Made by a program: the position numbers and the translations under genes. A stretch of 64,000 nucleotides of DNA from Alistipes sp. (GTDB lineage: Bacteria > Bacteroidota > Bacteroidia > Bacteroidales > Rikenellaceae): the NCBI GenBank assembly GCA_017504265.1, contig JAFVRN010000015.1, positions 62,001 through 126,000 on the forward strand, written 5' to 3'. The notes under the pieces were generated by a model. That model searched no databases and was not told the origin of the DNA. It saw only the letters and a program-made list of their open reading frames with translations. Of the stretch, positions 1 through 9,401 are shown piece after piece (position 1 is the stretch's first letter; each line of letters begins with the position of its first letter).

Positions 1-19
1 GCAAGCTTGAGCCGTAGGT

Positions 20-51
20 ATAAAAAACAAAAAGATGTCTTTCGACATCTT
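20..51 (-). terminator. Rho-independent terminator, leftward
   Basis: An 8-bp stem (AAGATGTC / GACATCTT, 32-39 and 44-51) with a 4-base loop. On the minus strand it is followed by a T-rich tail (complement of the A-run at 21-33). It lies directly downstream of the tRNA-Ser-like sequence at 71-170. Confidence 0.6.
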
Positions 52-70
52 CTTGCTTCGTTTGGTCTTG

Positions 71-170
71 CGGAGAGGGAGGGATTCGGACGACGAAGTC
101 GAAGAGCCGATACCTAATAAAAAAGCGCAGGACGATAAGTCCGAGCAATAAACCACTCTCATATCGGCTC
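71..170 (-). pseudogene. Decayed tRNA-Ser-like sequence
   Basis: Read on the minus strand, the 3' part (T-arm end, acceptor 3' half and discriminator) is identical over 19 bases (70-88) to the intact tRNA-Ser (328-346). A D-arm-like AGAGTGGTTTATTGC matches the real gene's AGAGTGGTCGATTGC at 13 of 15 bases, at the right distance from the 5' end. The 5' acceptor half is replaced: GAGCCGATA (5' end, 162-170) pairs instead with an internal TATCGGCTC (104-112). The anticodon arm does not fold convincingly and the sequence is about 15 bases longer than the real tRNA. A terminator follows at 20-51. It is either a duplicated, decayed tRNA or a tRNA-derived small RNA. Confidence 0.45.
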
Positions 171-280
171 AACCCCCGCCATAAGTGAGCAATGCCACAC
201 TCGGCAAGAGAAGCAGGGCGACCACATGTCGACCGTAGTTTTGTTTTTGGGGTGGCGGGAGCTTGCTCACAGACAACCCC

Positions 281-315
281 AAAACAAAACAGGTGACTGA
301 ATTATCAGTCACCTG
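281..315 (-). terminator. Terminator of tRNA-Ser
   Basis: A perfect 10-bp stem CAGGTGACTG / CAGTCACCTG (290-299 and 306-315). On the minus strand it is followed by TTTTGTTTTGGGG. It sits 14 bases downstream of the tRNA 3' end. Confidence 0.8.
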
Positions 316-328
316 CTTCTCCATTCAG

Positions 329-413
329 CGGAGAGGGAGGGATTCGAACCCCCGGAGCCTCGCAGCTCAACGGTTTTCAAGACCGCCGCAATCGACCACT
401 CTGCCACCTCTCC
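329..413 (-). tRNA. tRNA-Ser(UGA)
   Basis: The acceptor stem GGAGAGG pairs with CCTCTCC, followed by discriminator G. The anticodon loop is CTTGAAA with anticodon TGA, the variable arm is long as in class II tRNAs, and the T-arm contains GGTTCGAATCC. CCA is not encoded. Transcribed leftward with a strong terminator at 281-315. Confidence 0.93.
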
Positions 414-527
414 AAGGGACAAAAGTACAACAAGATTTCTAATCTACCAAATAATTTATTAAATATTTTTTTGTTTATCGGCCTATTTTTAGGCAATATG
501 CTAATAACCACGCTGTTACACACCGCT

Positions 528-2474
528 CTATGGAAGGTAGTCCATATCGCTTACACGCTGGTAGTATTGTTGTAATGTCGCCTTTATAAGGTTCTCCACA
601 GGCTCAATATCTATCTCGGAGAGGATGTTTTGTGTGTGATATATATCGTCATAGCGGTATGCTCCGACACAGCTATGGCCGTCAAACTCGATGACATACT
701 CATCCGTAAGTGCTATATACCCATATCCTGAGCGTATCAGCGTGAAGGGCACTCTATCCGGCTCATTGAATATATCACGGCCGATGGCGAAATAGGGCTC
801 TTCGTTACCCACGAGGCCGAGGATGGTAGGCATGACATCCACCTGCGAGAATATATGGTCGTAGCTCTGTTGCAATGAGCCGTCTGCCGTATATGCGAAG
901 CCCACTATGTGGTGGTTTCCCGGGTTATACAGCGTACGTTCTGCCATACGCTCGCTTGACACGTGGTCGGCGATAAACACAAAGAGTGTGCGTCGAAACC
1001 AATCACTTTGGCCATATCGCTCCATAAAGCGGCCTATCGCCCTATCGGTATATGCTACGGGGCGATGGTTAAGTGTAGTACCTGCAGGTAGCTCGTCGCG
1101 CACCTCCTCAGGGGTATTGAACGGGTGGTGCGAGGTAAGCGTGAAGAGCGTGGCGAAGAATGGCTCAGGAAAGCTATCGAGCTCCTCGCCCATATAGTTC
1201 AGGAAGGGTTCATCCCATATGCCCCACTTACCGTCGAAGTCGTCCATAGAGTAACGCTCGGCATACTCTTCCATACTATACAGCCTATCCACGCCCGCTA
1301 TATGGGCATATGCCCCGAAGCCCATCGAGCCTCGCTCCGAGCCACAGAAGAATGCCGTATGGTAGCCCTTATCGGCAAGGAGGCGCGGTAGTGGCCGGCA
1401 CTCGGCGACAGACTCCGACATAAGGATAAACGGTGTCTGGTAGGATGGTGTTGAACTCCATATTGCGGGAGGTGCCGTGATACTTGTCTGACCGTTTGCA
1501 TAGCAACGCTCAAAGCATAGGCCACGGCGCATAAGCGAGTCGATATGCGGGGTATAGCCATTGCCATCGTGCTCCTCGGCAAGGAGCAGTGCCGAGTGCT
1601 CGGCAGAGAAGCTCTCCAAGATTACGAGCACCACGTTGTAACCCTTATAGCGACCAAACATCTCGCTGCGGTATGTCGAGGGGTTGTGTATAGGCGTATA
1701 TATCTGCTCAACCTCCGCAGCCTCGAAGAAGTGCGGCACATCAACCTTATTGGATATTGTACGTATGATGCAGAAGGGGTTCGATAGTATCATATTTGCC
1801 TTTGTCGGCGTATCGGCATAGAGCATCGAGTTGGAGAGCGTTATGGGGCGCGTCATACGTGTTATGCCGCCACGGATACCGACTATGGCATACAGCACCA
1901 CGAGCAACAGCATTGCTATACGCAGTAGAGCCTCTAAGGATGTCATTCTCGCTGCAACGACCGCAAACCTACGACGGTATGCCCACACCAGGGCGACCAC
2001 CATAAACAGCCATAACAATACAAGATGCAGGTTCTCCCACATAAATTGCAACATAAGCTCTAAGGTGTTACCATTATCGGCAAAGAATATCTCGTCGGCC
2101 GTGCAACGCTTCTCGGTGTAGTGGAAGTATACAACATCGCCCATATTTGCGGCGAGCATCACCATAGCGGGTACTATATACGACCAGAACATCGCCCTCT
2201 GCCAGCCGCGTGACTGCCATAGCTTATGGGGCAGAGGCAGTGCCGAGAGTAGCAGGAAGAGGAGCATCGAGTATATTATAGAGGCGTTGTCGAAGAGCAG
2301 TGCGCCACGCAGTAACTCACCCATCTCGTCAGAGGATATATCGCCTACAAGGTCGGCATTATAGAGGTAGAATACCGCTCTACACAGCTGCATCGCCACA
2401 TAGAGCAACGCTATGCGCCACGCGGTGATAGCAAGGCGTGTATGCAGAATATATGCCATCAGCTTTCTCGTCAT
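528..2474 (-). CDS. LTA synthase-like phosphotransferase (sulfatase fold)
   Basis: A 648-residue membrane protein with about five N-terminal hydrophobic segments (residues ~10-205) and an extracytoplasmic alkaline-phosphatase-superfamily domain (~275-620). Visible active-site features are the metal-ligand strand NVVLVILESFSAEHS (E287), the nucleophile in NGQTSITAPP (T330), and the late metal motif IADH. The family transfers phosphoglycerol or phosphoethanolamine from phospholipid to cell-envelope glycans. In Gram-negative Bacteroidetes the acceptor is usually unknown and I cannot infer it. It is the last gene of a three-gene leftward operon, 18 bases after the CotH gene. The family assignment is confident; the substrate is not known. 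Confidence 0.85.
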   Translation of the reverse strand: MTRKLMAYILHTRLAITAWRIALLYVAMQLCRAVFYLYNADLVGDISSDEMGELLRGALLFDNASIIYSMLLFLLLSALPLPHKLWQSRGWQRAMFWSYIVPAMVMLAANMGDVVYFHYTEKRCTADEIFFADNGNTLELMLQFMWENLHLVLLWLFMVVALVWAYRRRFAVVAARMTSLEALLRIAMLLLVVLYAIVGIRGGITRMTRPITLSNSMLYADTPTKANMILSNPFCIIRTISNKVDVPHFFEAAEVEQIYTPIHNPSTYRSEMFGRYKGYNVVLVILESFSAEHSALLLAEEHDGNGYTPHIDSLMRRGLCFERCYANGQTSITAPPAIWSSTPSYQTPFILMSESVAECRPLPRLLADKGYHTAFFCGSERGSMGFGAYAHIAGVDRLYSMEEYAERYSMDDFDGKWGIWDEPFLNYMGEELDSFPEPFFATLFTLTSHHPFNTPEEVRDELPAGTTLNHRPVAYTDRAIGRFMERYGQSDWFRRTLFVFIADHVSSERMAERTLYNPGNHHIVGFAYTADGSLQQSYDHIFSQVDVMPTILGLVGNEEPYFAIGRDIFNEPDRVPFTLIRSGYGYIALTDEYVIEFDGHSCVGAYRYDDIYHTQNILSEIDIEPVENLIKATLQQYYQRVSDMDYLP

Positions 2475-2492
2475 CCCAAATATACTTTATAA

Positions 2493-3983
2493 CTACTTTG
2501 CCGGTATTGATGCCGCTTTTACTCGGAAGAAATTAACATCCTGCGAGTCGTCCAACAGGCGGTATTCATAGTGGTTACCCCACGATGCAGGGCGATCCTT
2601 TATCTCACAATCCTCCTCGGTGTCGTTTACAACGTACTGCGATATAAGGTTGTGCCACGTACGTATACGGGCAATAGATGCCTCGTAGTGCAATAGGCCG
2701 TTCTCCTTGGCACACAACTCATTAAGAGCATCGATATACATTTTGCGATATGGTTCATATTCAAGAAGTTTGCCAATAAGCGGATTCTTGCCCGTATCTC
2801 CCCATTTTAGCGGCGACTGCCTGCCCGAATCACTCTGCACACCACAGTCCATCGATGTACCGAGGGTATTATCGTAGTCGTACGGTAGAAAGTAGAACTT
2901 ATAGTTGTGCATATCTGTGGTACTGAAATATATATAGTAGTTGTTGCAGTTATTCCAGTAGTCATCCCACATACCCACAGCTACGTTGGCTGCATAGGTG
3001 CGCATAAGCAGCTCGACATCGCATACCGAGGCTATCCACTCGTATAGGTCGTTGCCGTTGCGTTGCGATAGGTTGCGTGTAAATTCTATAAGCTGGTTGC
3101 GTGCCGCGTCGAAGTCCTCCTCGTCGCCCTTAAACTCATAGGTATAGTTCGCACCCGAATCGTCATCGTAGCTCATCCACGCACCACCTATATCGTTGTA
3201 GTTGAGCGTAGCACCCCAACGACACTTCCACAGGTTGCCATCCGTATCATCCACCATATCTGCACGACGCTTAATAAACTTATCGTCGATAGGCTCCAAC
3301 ATAGCGTATATGCCATAATAGGCCGGCTTGCTGTCGCCCTCAACGTGTATCCACAGACGACAGTAGGAGCTGTAACACGCTGTCCATATGCCGAAGCGGC
3401 GCATAAGGTCGTAGCAATATATCTCACGGCAGTACGCTCTGTCGTCCTTAAACCATTTGAGATGCAGCTTACGCAGGTTGTGCAGCTCGTGGTCGTCATC
3501 CTTCTGGTATTTGCGCAGGTTTATAAGGAAGTGACAGTGTCGCCAATCGGTATTATCCGTAGTGTGCATCTCGCCACCGTTACCCTCGGGACGACGACGT
3601 GAGGTGTTGCCTCTAAGGCGTATTCCCGCATCGGTGTAGTGGTGCTTCTCGCCCTTCGACGAGAACTCTACGTCGCAGTGGACATAATCCGCTGTATTGG
3701 CATCGCGGTCATAGGCTTTGAGCAGATCATTCCACTCATCGAGGGATACTTCTACACGTATCTCGGGCAGCGACTCCATATCGAATACCCACGCCAGGTC
3801 GTCGTGGTGCCAGGCATAGTAGCTTTCGTTACTACCGCTGTTGTCCTCCTCGTCATCACTCTTTTCCTCGTCGTTGTCGGGCAGCTCCGTACCCTCCTCG
3901 GGAAGTATAAATTCAGGCTCGGTACAGCTCACATTCAAACCAAGGCATAGCACCAATGCCCAAAGTGTCATCTTTATCTTCAT
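2493..3983 (-). CDS. CotH kinase family lipoprotein
   Basis: A 496-residue protein with a lipoprotein signal (hydrophobic stretch then LGLNVSC, lipid Cys at ~20) followed by an acidic, low-complexity linker (residues ~30-55). The CotH-type domain shows GIRLRGNTSRRRPEG, KLHLKWFKDDRAYCREI and FLPYDYDNTLGTS, which match conserved blocks of CotH, an atypical protein kinase first known from spore coats. In Bacteroidetes such proteins are surface or periplasmic lipoproteins of unknown substrate. It lies between a GH30 glycosidase (30 bases upstream) and an LTA-synthase-like transferase (18 bases downstream), so a role in the same envelope or glycan process is likely by context. Confidence 0.85.
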   Translation of the reverse strand: MKIKMTLWALVLCLGLNVSCTEPEFILPEEGTELPDNDEEKSDDEEDNSGSNESYYAWHHDDLAWVFDMESLPEIRVEVSLDEWNDLLKAYDRDANTADYVHCDVEFSSKGEKHHYTDAGIRLRGNTSRRRPEGNGGEMHTTDNTDWRHCHFLINLRKYQKDDDHELHNLRKLHLKWFKDDRAYCREIYCYDLMRRFGIWTACYSSYCRLWIHVEGDSKPAYYGIYAMLEPIDDKFIKRRADMVDDTDGNLWKCRWGATLNYNDIGGAWMSYDDDSGANYTYEFKGDEEDFDAARNQLIEFTRNLSQRNGNDLYEWIASVCDVELLMRTYAANVAVGMWDDYWNNCNNYYIYFSTTDMHNYKFYFLPYDYDNTLGTSMDCGVQSDSGRQSPLKWGDTGKNPLIGKLLEYEPYRKMYIDALNELCAKENGLLHYEASIARIRTWHNLISQYVVNDTEEDCEIKDRPASWGNHYEYRLLDDSQDVNFFRVKAASIPAK

Positions 3984-4013
3984 ACTACTATTTTATATAC
4001 AGCTGTTTTACTC

Positions 4014-5753
4014 TTACCATAATAACGATACTACCGAGCGCGCCGGCATATCTACACGGAATCTTCCCTTAGGGCTCTCCACCACCAGGCTCTTAGCCTC
4101 GTTCGAGTCGTTTAGAACCACGGCCGAGAGGCTGCCATCGCCATTCTCGAATGTCGAGGCCAATACTCCGGACGATGAACTCTTGACACGCACGGCATTG
4201 CGCTGTATCACTTTCGACAAGTGACCTATGGCATACCAATGGCTGCGGTATGTCAGGCGGTTGTAGTCGTACGAGGCATCGCAGTCCACAAAGCCGTAGC
4301 AGGTGGTACACCCTCCCGGGCGGTTAGGGCCACGGTTATTGTCGAGCATAAAGTTCCAAAGCACTATGGCCCGACAGTAGTTGTTCATAGTGCCTATGGC
4401 CACCTCGCGTATGTGCCATAGCAGGTTATCGCCGAAGTCGGGACACCACGTACCGATACTCTGCTCGGTAAAGTATATGCTCTTGGAGGGGTCTGCCGAG
4501 TGTATCTGTGACAGTGCCGAGGAGCTACCGCCATAGGCGTGCCACGCCGAACCCTCGACATAGCGTGACGCCTCCTTGTCGGCATATATGTTCTTCACAA
4601 AGTCCGTGACATCGAAGTTGTGGTCATAAATCCATATCTTGGTATCGAGGCCTGCACGCTCGAATGCCGGACCGAGGTGATACTTGATGAAGTTACGCTG
4701 ATGCTCCCAGGTCATATATGTGGATGCCGAGTTACCATCGTGCAGAGGCTCGTTCTGAGGTGTTATAGACTCAATCTCAAAGCCGTTCAGCTCCATCTCC
4801 TCCACCCACATAACCAAATACTGGGCATACTCGTCATAGTATTCGGGATTTAGGCGACCTCCCGCCCACTTTGTGTAAGGCTCGTCGGAGTAGCGGTCTA
4901 TCTTCATCCAAAGAGGTGCTGTCCATGGTGCGGCGATAATCTTCACATCGGGGTTGATGCTGAGAATCTCGCGCAGCACGGGGAAGAGGTAGTTGCGGTC
5001 GTCGTCGTGTACCTCGAAGAACTCCAATCCCGGCTGGTCGCACCACGTATACTCCTGCAACGAGAAGTCCGAGCAGCCTATCGAAACACGTATGTAGTTG
5101 TAACCCAAACCCTCGGTAGGATGAAAGGCATCACGTAGTATACGGTTGCGATGCTCGTCGCTTAGCTGCAACAGGTTGTATGCAGAAGAGCCTGTTATCG
5201 CAGGGCCGAAGCCCTCCATAGACTGGTAGCGCGTAGAGCTATCTACACTGAGCGTGGCATCGACATCATAACCGCCATCCAGAGGCTTGGCCTCTATGTT
5301 GGCGAGCAGCGATTTACGGTCGGCGGTGGTTAGGTAGGCTGTAACGCCCTCCTTCGGGAAACCATAGTCCTTGACCCCCGACGTGGTTATCGCCACACTT
5401 CGTATTGCTCCATAGAGACCATCCATAGCGGCTACGCCATACACATTGTAGCTGCTGCCCGCAGCAAGACCCTCGAAGGTGATGCTCATAGAGCTCTCAA
5501 CACGAGAGCCTTTACGAAGGTCGGATAACGTAGGCATAGGAGCCTCCGCATCGAGCAACAGACAGTATCCGAGGTCGGCATTTTGCAGGGTCACCCCCAC
5601 CTCAGCACTACTCTCGGTGGTACTCTTAATCTCCATAACGATATCGGGTGTTGTGGGTTGCGGCTCTTCGCCCGAGGGGTTTTCGCTGCTGCAACCGAAG
5701 AGCAGCACTCCGCAGCATATAAGACGTATAAGTTGTATGGGAAGATAGAACAT
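4014..5753 (-). CDS. GH30 family glycosidase, lipoprotein
   Basis: A 579-residue protein with lipobox LLFGC (Cys21). An N-terminal fibronectin-like region (residues ~35-125) precedes a GH30 TIM barrel starting at YQSMEGFGPAITGSS. The expected acid/base is E335 in ITPQNEP and the nucleophile E430 in YFTEQS; both are present, so it should be active. GH30 enzymes act on beta-glucosyl, beta-xylosyl or beta-1,6-glucan linkages; the exact specificity is not readable here. It is the first gene of the operon with CotH and the sulfatase-fold transferase. A TAnnTTTG box (TACATTTG on the minus strand, 5792-5799) lies about 40 bases upstream of the start. Confidence 0.9.
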   Translation of the reverse strand: MFYLPIQLIRLICCGVLLFGCSSENPSGEEPQPTTPDIVMEIKSTTESSAEVGVTLQNADLGYCLLLDAEAPMPTLSDLRKGSRVESSMSITFEGLAAGSSYNVYGVAAMDGLYGAIRSVAITTSGVKDYGFPKEGVTAYLTTADRKSLLANIEAKPLDGGYDVDATLSVDSSTRYQSMEGFGPAITGSSAYNLLQLSDEHRNRILRDAFHPTEGLGYNYIRVSIGCSDFSLQEYTWCDQPGLEFFEVHDDDRNYLFPVLREILSINPDVKIIAAPWTAPLWMKIDRYSDEPYTKWAGGRLNPEYYDEYAQYLVMWVEEMELNGFEIESITPQNEPLHDGNSASTYMTWEHQRNFIKYHLGPAFERAGLDTKIWIYDHNFDVTDFVKNIYADKEASRYVEGSAWHAYGGSSSALSQIHSADPSKSIYFTEQSIGTWCPDFGDNLLWHIREVAIGTMNNYCRAIVLWNFMLDNNRGPNRPGGCTTCYGFVDCDASYDYNRLTYRSHWYAIGHLSKVIQRNAVRVKSSSSGVLASTFENGDGSLSAVVLNDSNEAKSLVVESPKGRFRVDMPARSVVSLLW

Positions 5754-5791
5754 AAACCGAAAATTTTATAAAGTATTAGTATTATCCTTAC

Positions 5792-5799
5792 AAATGTAC
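5792..5799 (-). promoter_or_regulatory. Bacteroidetes -7 box for GH30 operon
   Basis: TACATTTG on the minus strand fits TAnnTTTG, about 40 bases before the GH30 start. A TTCG at the -33 distance is a poor match. Confidence 0.5.
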
Positions 5800-5916
5800 G
5801 AATATTTCGTTAAATAACGAATAGTTGGCTAATTATTGGTATTGATATATAGCCATATGGCGGTCACGGCATACAAATTAAAGTTGTAGAAAATGTGTAG
5901 GTTAAGAAAAAAAATA

Positions 5917-5924
5917 TAACTTTG
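5917..5924 (+). promoter_or_regulatory. -7 box, nearly leaderless start
   Basis: TAACTTTG ends only 5 bases before the ATG at 5930, so the predicted transcript would begin at or next to the start codon. Confidence 0.5.
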
Positions 5925-5929
5925 CATCT

Positions 5930-7621
5930 ATGAAAAGATTTATAAACAAACTAACGGCAACGCTCGCTACGCTTGTCGTGCTAACCCCCGCCATAACGCT
6001 CCGTGCCGAGGAGTTTCCCATATTGGAGCAACTCGACCACACCATACTCTTCTCGAATGAGGCTGTCGATTGGCGTAACCGCCGTATCGAAGAGCTTGAA
6101 GCTGCACTCGACAAGGAGAGCAACCTGCGTAACAGGTATGCCATATATTGTGCCCTCTATGACGAGTATTTCGCATATCAGTTCGATATGGCTATGGATA
6201 TTTTGGGTGAGCGTCACGAGCTTGCCGAGCGACTTGGCGACAACGCTCTTATGGCCGATGTAGATATTGAACGTGCCAGACTCTTCGCAACATCGGGTAT
6301 GTTCTTCGAGGCCGATGCCATATTGAAAACAGGCATAGACACACTCTCTCTGAGCCGTGAGCAGCTTATCAACTACTACAATGTTCAGCAGAGATTCAAC
6401 AACGACTTCTATCACTACACCTCCGATGCCGACATACGCTCGCATGCCGAGGTTAAGACGCAATACTATCGCAATCAGATACTGCGTATCACAACACCCG
6501 ACGAGCCTATATACAACGATATACTCCTCAGCCAGCTATGCCATCAAAAGCGTTGGGCAGAGGCCGAGCAACTGAACCTGAAGATGTTGGAGGCCCACTC
6601 GCCGAATGAGCATCGATATGCAATGTGTGCCTATGACCGTGCCCGTATCCTGGAGGCCTTGGAGCGTCGCGAAGAGATGATCGAGTGGTTTGCTCGCTCG
6701 GCAATGGCCGATATAAATACAGCGACGAAGGATAATGCGGCACTATGCAGCCTTGCACAAGTGTTGTTGGAGTTTGGCGATGTGGACAGAGCGTTCCGAT
6801 ATATCAATTACTCGCTAAACGATGCCCTCTTCTACAACGCCAAGCTGCGCCCATGGCAGATATCGGCCGTGATATTGCAGATAGAGCAGGCATACCACGC
6901 CAAGCAGATTGCTCAGCACAAGGAGCTGAGCCAACAGCAGAAGCATGCACGCAACCTCTCCATCGTGATATCGTTGCTGGCTATGGCACTACTACTTATA
7001 TGTATATATATGGCCACGCTGCTCTCTCGTTCGCGACGTGCCGAGCGCAAGATACGTGAGATGAACGAGGATATAGGTGTCAAGAATGCCGAGCTGCACA
7101 TACTCAACGAGCGTATGCGTGTCATCAATAGCGACCTGAGCGAGGCAAATGCCGTTAAGGAGGAGTACATCGCACTCTTCCTATCGATATGCTCGGACTA
7201 TATAGAGAAGCTATCTGCCATACAGCGCAATGTGCGTAAGAGGCTATCTATGGGACAAACAAAAGAGCTGCAAGAGGAGATTGCCAACCAGAATATTGTC
7301 GAAGAGGAGGTCAATAACTTCTATGAGATGTTCGACAATGTCTTTCTGCACCTCTATCCTACGTTTGTCGAGGAGTTCAACGCACTGCTTAAAGCCGACT
7401 CGCAGCTAACCATCAAGCGTGGCGAGCAACTCAATACGGAGCTGCGTATATTTGCCCTTATCCGCCTCGGCATAACCGACTCATCACGCATAGCATCCCT
7501 GCTGCGCTACTCGGTAAACACTATTTATAACTACCGTGCCCGCATCAAGAATGCTGCCGCATGCGACCGTGACAGCTTCGAGGAGCGTGTAAAGACCATA
7601 GGTAAACCGTCGGATGCCTAA
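5930..7621 (+). CDS. TPR/transmembrane/HTH regulator (DUF6377-like)
   Basis: A 563-residue protein with a signal peptide (LATLVVLTPAITLRA), then helical TPR-like repeats (residues ~30-330) predicted to be periplasmic. One transmembrane helix follows at ~342-367 (LSIVISLLAMALLLICIYM), then a cytoplasmic coiled coil (~370-420) and a C-terminal segment with a helix-turn-helix-like motif near its end (IFALIRLGITDSSRIASLLRYSVNTIYNYRARIKN). This layout is that of Bacteroidetes one-protein sensors in which outside TPRs are coupled to an inside DNA-binding domain. No catalytic residues are seen. The next gene is a related regulator with its own promoter, so the two may be a tandem duplication. Confidence 0.8.
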   Translation: MKRFINKLTATLATLVVLTPAITLRAEEFPILEQLDHTILFSNEAVDWRNRRIEELEAALDKESNLRNRYAIYCALYDEYFAYQFDMAMDILGERHELAERLGDNALMADVDIERARLFATSGMFFEADAILKTGIDTLSLSREQLINYYNVQQRFNNDFYHYTSDADIRSHAEVKTQYYRNQILRITTPDEPIYNDILLSQLCHQKRWAEAEQLNLKMLEAHSPNEHRYAMCAYDRARILEALERREEMIEWFARSAMADINTATKDNAALCSLAQVLLEFGDVDRAFRYINYSLNDALFYNAKLRPWQISAVILQIEQAYHAKQIAQHKELSQQQKHARNLSIVISLLAMALLLICIYMATLLSRSRRAERKIREMNEDIGVKNAELHILNERMRVINSDLSEANAVKEEYIALFLSICSDYIEKLSAIQRNVRKRLSMGQTKELQEEIANQNIVEEEVNNFYEMFDNVFLHLYPTFVEEFNALLKADSQLTIKRGEQLNTELRIFALIRLGITDSSRIASLLRYSVNTIYNYRARIKNAAACDRDSFEERVKTIGKPSDA

Positions 7622-7672
7622 CTAAAAGTCGAAAACTTTGGGGTAGCATCGCATAATTTGGCGAAATTTTTC

Positions 7673-7680
7673 TATCTTTG
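7673..7680 (+). promoter_or_regulatory. -7 box fixing the start of the second regulator
   Basis: TATCTTTG lies inside the longest possible reading frame that opens at 7658, so translation must start later. The first ATG after the box is at 7685, again giving an almost leaderless message. Confidence 0.55.
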
Positions 7681-7684
7681 TGGT

Positions 7685-9397
7685 ATGAGCATTCTTTTCA
7701 AATATGCCTTACCGCATCTGTTATCAGCTATTAGATACGTTTGTGGGGGTAGAATATCTACCCTCGTGTTGTCGTCTACGCTGATTGTCGCTGTGGGATG
7801 CCAAAGCAACAGAGATGCACTGAACGATATTGACGTTGCCGAGCGATTGGCGCAGGAGAATCCCGACGAGGCTATGACAATACTTCAAAGCATCGATGCC
7901 GATAAGTTGCGCCGCACGCGGGACAAGGCTCGTTACGCCCTTGTGCATAGCGAGATATGCTACCATTCGGAGAACTATATCGCGACCGACTCGTTAGCCC
8001 GTTTTGCAGCGAACTACTATACGATGCGCGGCAGTGGCGTTGATGCCGCACGTGCCAGCTTCTACTATGGCCACGCCTGTATGCATGGCGGCCAGACGGC
8101 AAATGCAATGCTCGCCTTTATGGATGCGGCAAAGCGTCTTGCCAACGGCTCGGACTACTATCTCGAAGGCCTTGTACATCAGGCTATGGGCGATATATAT
8201 GGTGGCGACTGCCTCTATCGCAATGGATATGAGTCGTATGCCCGTTCGAAGTTCTGCTTCGAGCGCGCCCAAAGAGCAGACAATGTGGCCTATGCCAATT
8301 TCGACCTGGGACGCATGGCATTGGCTATGAGGGATTATGAGGCTGCCGAGAGCTCTCTTCTTTTGGCCCGAGACTACGCAATGGAGATAAACGACTGCGA
8401 CTTCCTACCGCTGGTCATATACTACTTAGGGGAGCTATACGTACAACTTGCCGAGTATGAGAAGTGCGCCGAAGCACTGTCACTCTATGAGCAGAGCGGA
8501 TGCAACATCTACGACGAGTCGCACTACTACTCGCTCATGGCTGTCGTCGAGGCTACACGCGGCAATATATCCAAGGCCAAGGAGTATATAGCGAGTGCCG
8601 AAGGTACGTCACAACCCAACGAGAACCTTATAAGCTACGCCAACTACTGTGTAAGCCGTATCGTTGGCGACAAAGAGGATGCCCTGCATTGGTTGGAACA
8701 TACCACACAGCGTCAGGACAGTACAATCCTTATGACCTTGGAGCAACCTGTACTGAACTACCAAATTAAGATGTTGCAGGATGCCTTGGAGAGCAAGGAG
8801 CGCGAGGCTGAGCTACGCCGACAGCGTAACACGGCTATATACATAGCGATACTCTTCGTCATCTTTGTTATGGCGGGTTTTGTCATCAACCGTATACGCA
8901 ATAAAAATCGCGATATACAACACTATATGGAGACCATCCACGAGCTGCAACTAACGCGTAGCCACAGCTCCGAGAGGCTGAGCAGTGCAGTATCTGTTCT
9001 ATATCACGATCGTCTTAACGACCTTAACCGCCTGTGTGAAACATATTACGACCATAGCGATACATCGCGCCACGCCGCCAAGGTTTTCGAGGAGGTGCGT
9101 CAAACCATAGAGGCCATCAAGAGCGATAAGCAAAGATTGGAGGAGCTGGAGAGCGTGGTAAACAACTATCGCAATAACCTTATGTCGAAACTGCGCGAGC
9201 AGTGTCCGAAGCTCAACGAGCGCGAGCTGCGAGTAGCGTTATATAGCTATGCCGGTTTTTCGTCGCGAGCAATTTGCATCTTCGTAGAGAGCAATCCTAT
9301 CGCTCTGTCAAAGGTTAAATACCGTATCAAAACCAAAATAAAGGAGTCCGGAGCAGAAAACGCCGACGAGCTCATAGCTGCAATCATCGATTGTTAG
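7685..9397 (+). CDS. Second TPR/transmembrane/HTH regulator, lipoprotein-like N-terminus
   Basis: 570 residues from the chosen start (ATG 7685; an in-frame codon at 7658 lies upstream of the -7 box and is rejected). The N-terminus ends in a lipobox-like LIVAVGC. TPR-like helical repeats follow to ~370, a single transmembrane helix at ~381-402 (TAIYIAILFVIFVMAGFVI), a coiled coil, and a C-terminal LuxR-like helix-turn-helix (LNERELRVALYSYAGFSSRAICIFV). It has the same architecture as the gene at 5930-7621. It probably senses something in the envelope and controls transcription; targets are unknown. A Cys-anchored N-terminus plus a downstream TM helix would tether both ends of the sensor. Confidence 0.78.
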   Translation: MSILFKYALPHLLSAIRYVCGGRISTLVLSSTLIVAVGCQSNRDALNDIDVAERLAQENPDEAMTILQSIDADKLRRTRDKARYALVHSEICYHSENYIATDSLARFAANYYTMRGSGVDAARASFYYGHACMHGGQTANAMLAFMDAAKRLANGSDYYLEGLVHQAMGDIYGGDCLYRNGYESYARSKFCFERAQRADNVAYANFDLGRMALAMRDYEAAESSLLLARDYAMEINDCDFLPLVIYYLGELYVQLAEYEKCAEALSLYEQSGCNIYDESHYYSLMAVVEATRGNISKAKEYIASAEGTSQPNENLISYANYCVSRIVGDKEDALHWLEHTTQRQDSTILMTLEQPVLNYQIKMLQDALESKEREAELRRQRNTAIYIAILFVIFVMAGFVINRIRNKNRDIQHYMETIHELQLTRSHSSERLSSAVSVLYHDRLNDLNRLCETYYDHSDTSRHAAKVFEEVRQTIEAIKSDKQRLEELESVVNNYRNNLMSKLREQCPKLNERELRVALYSYAGFSSRAICIFVESNPIALSKVKYRIKTKIKESGAENADELIAAIIDC

Positions 9398-9401
9398 TCA
9401 T

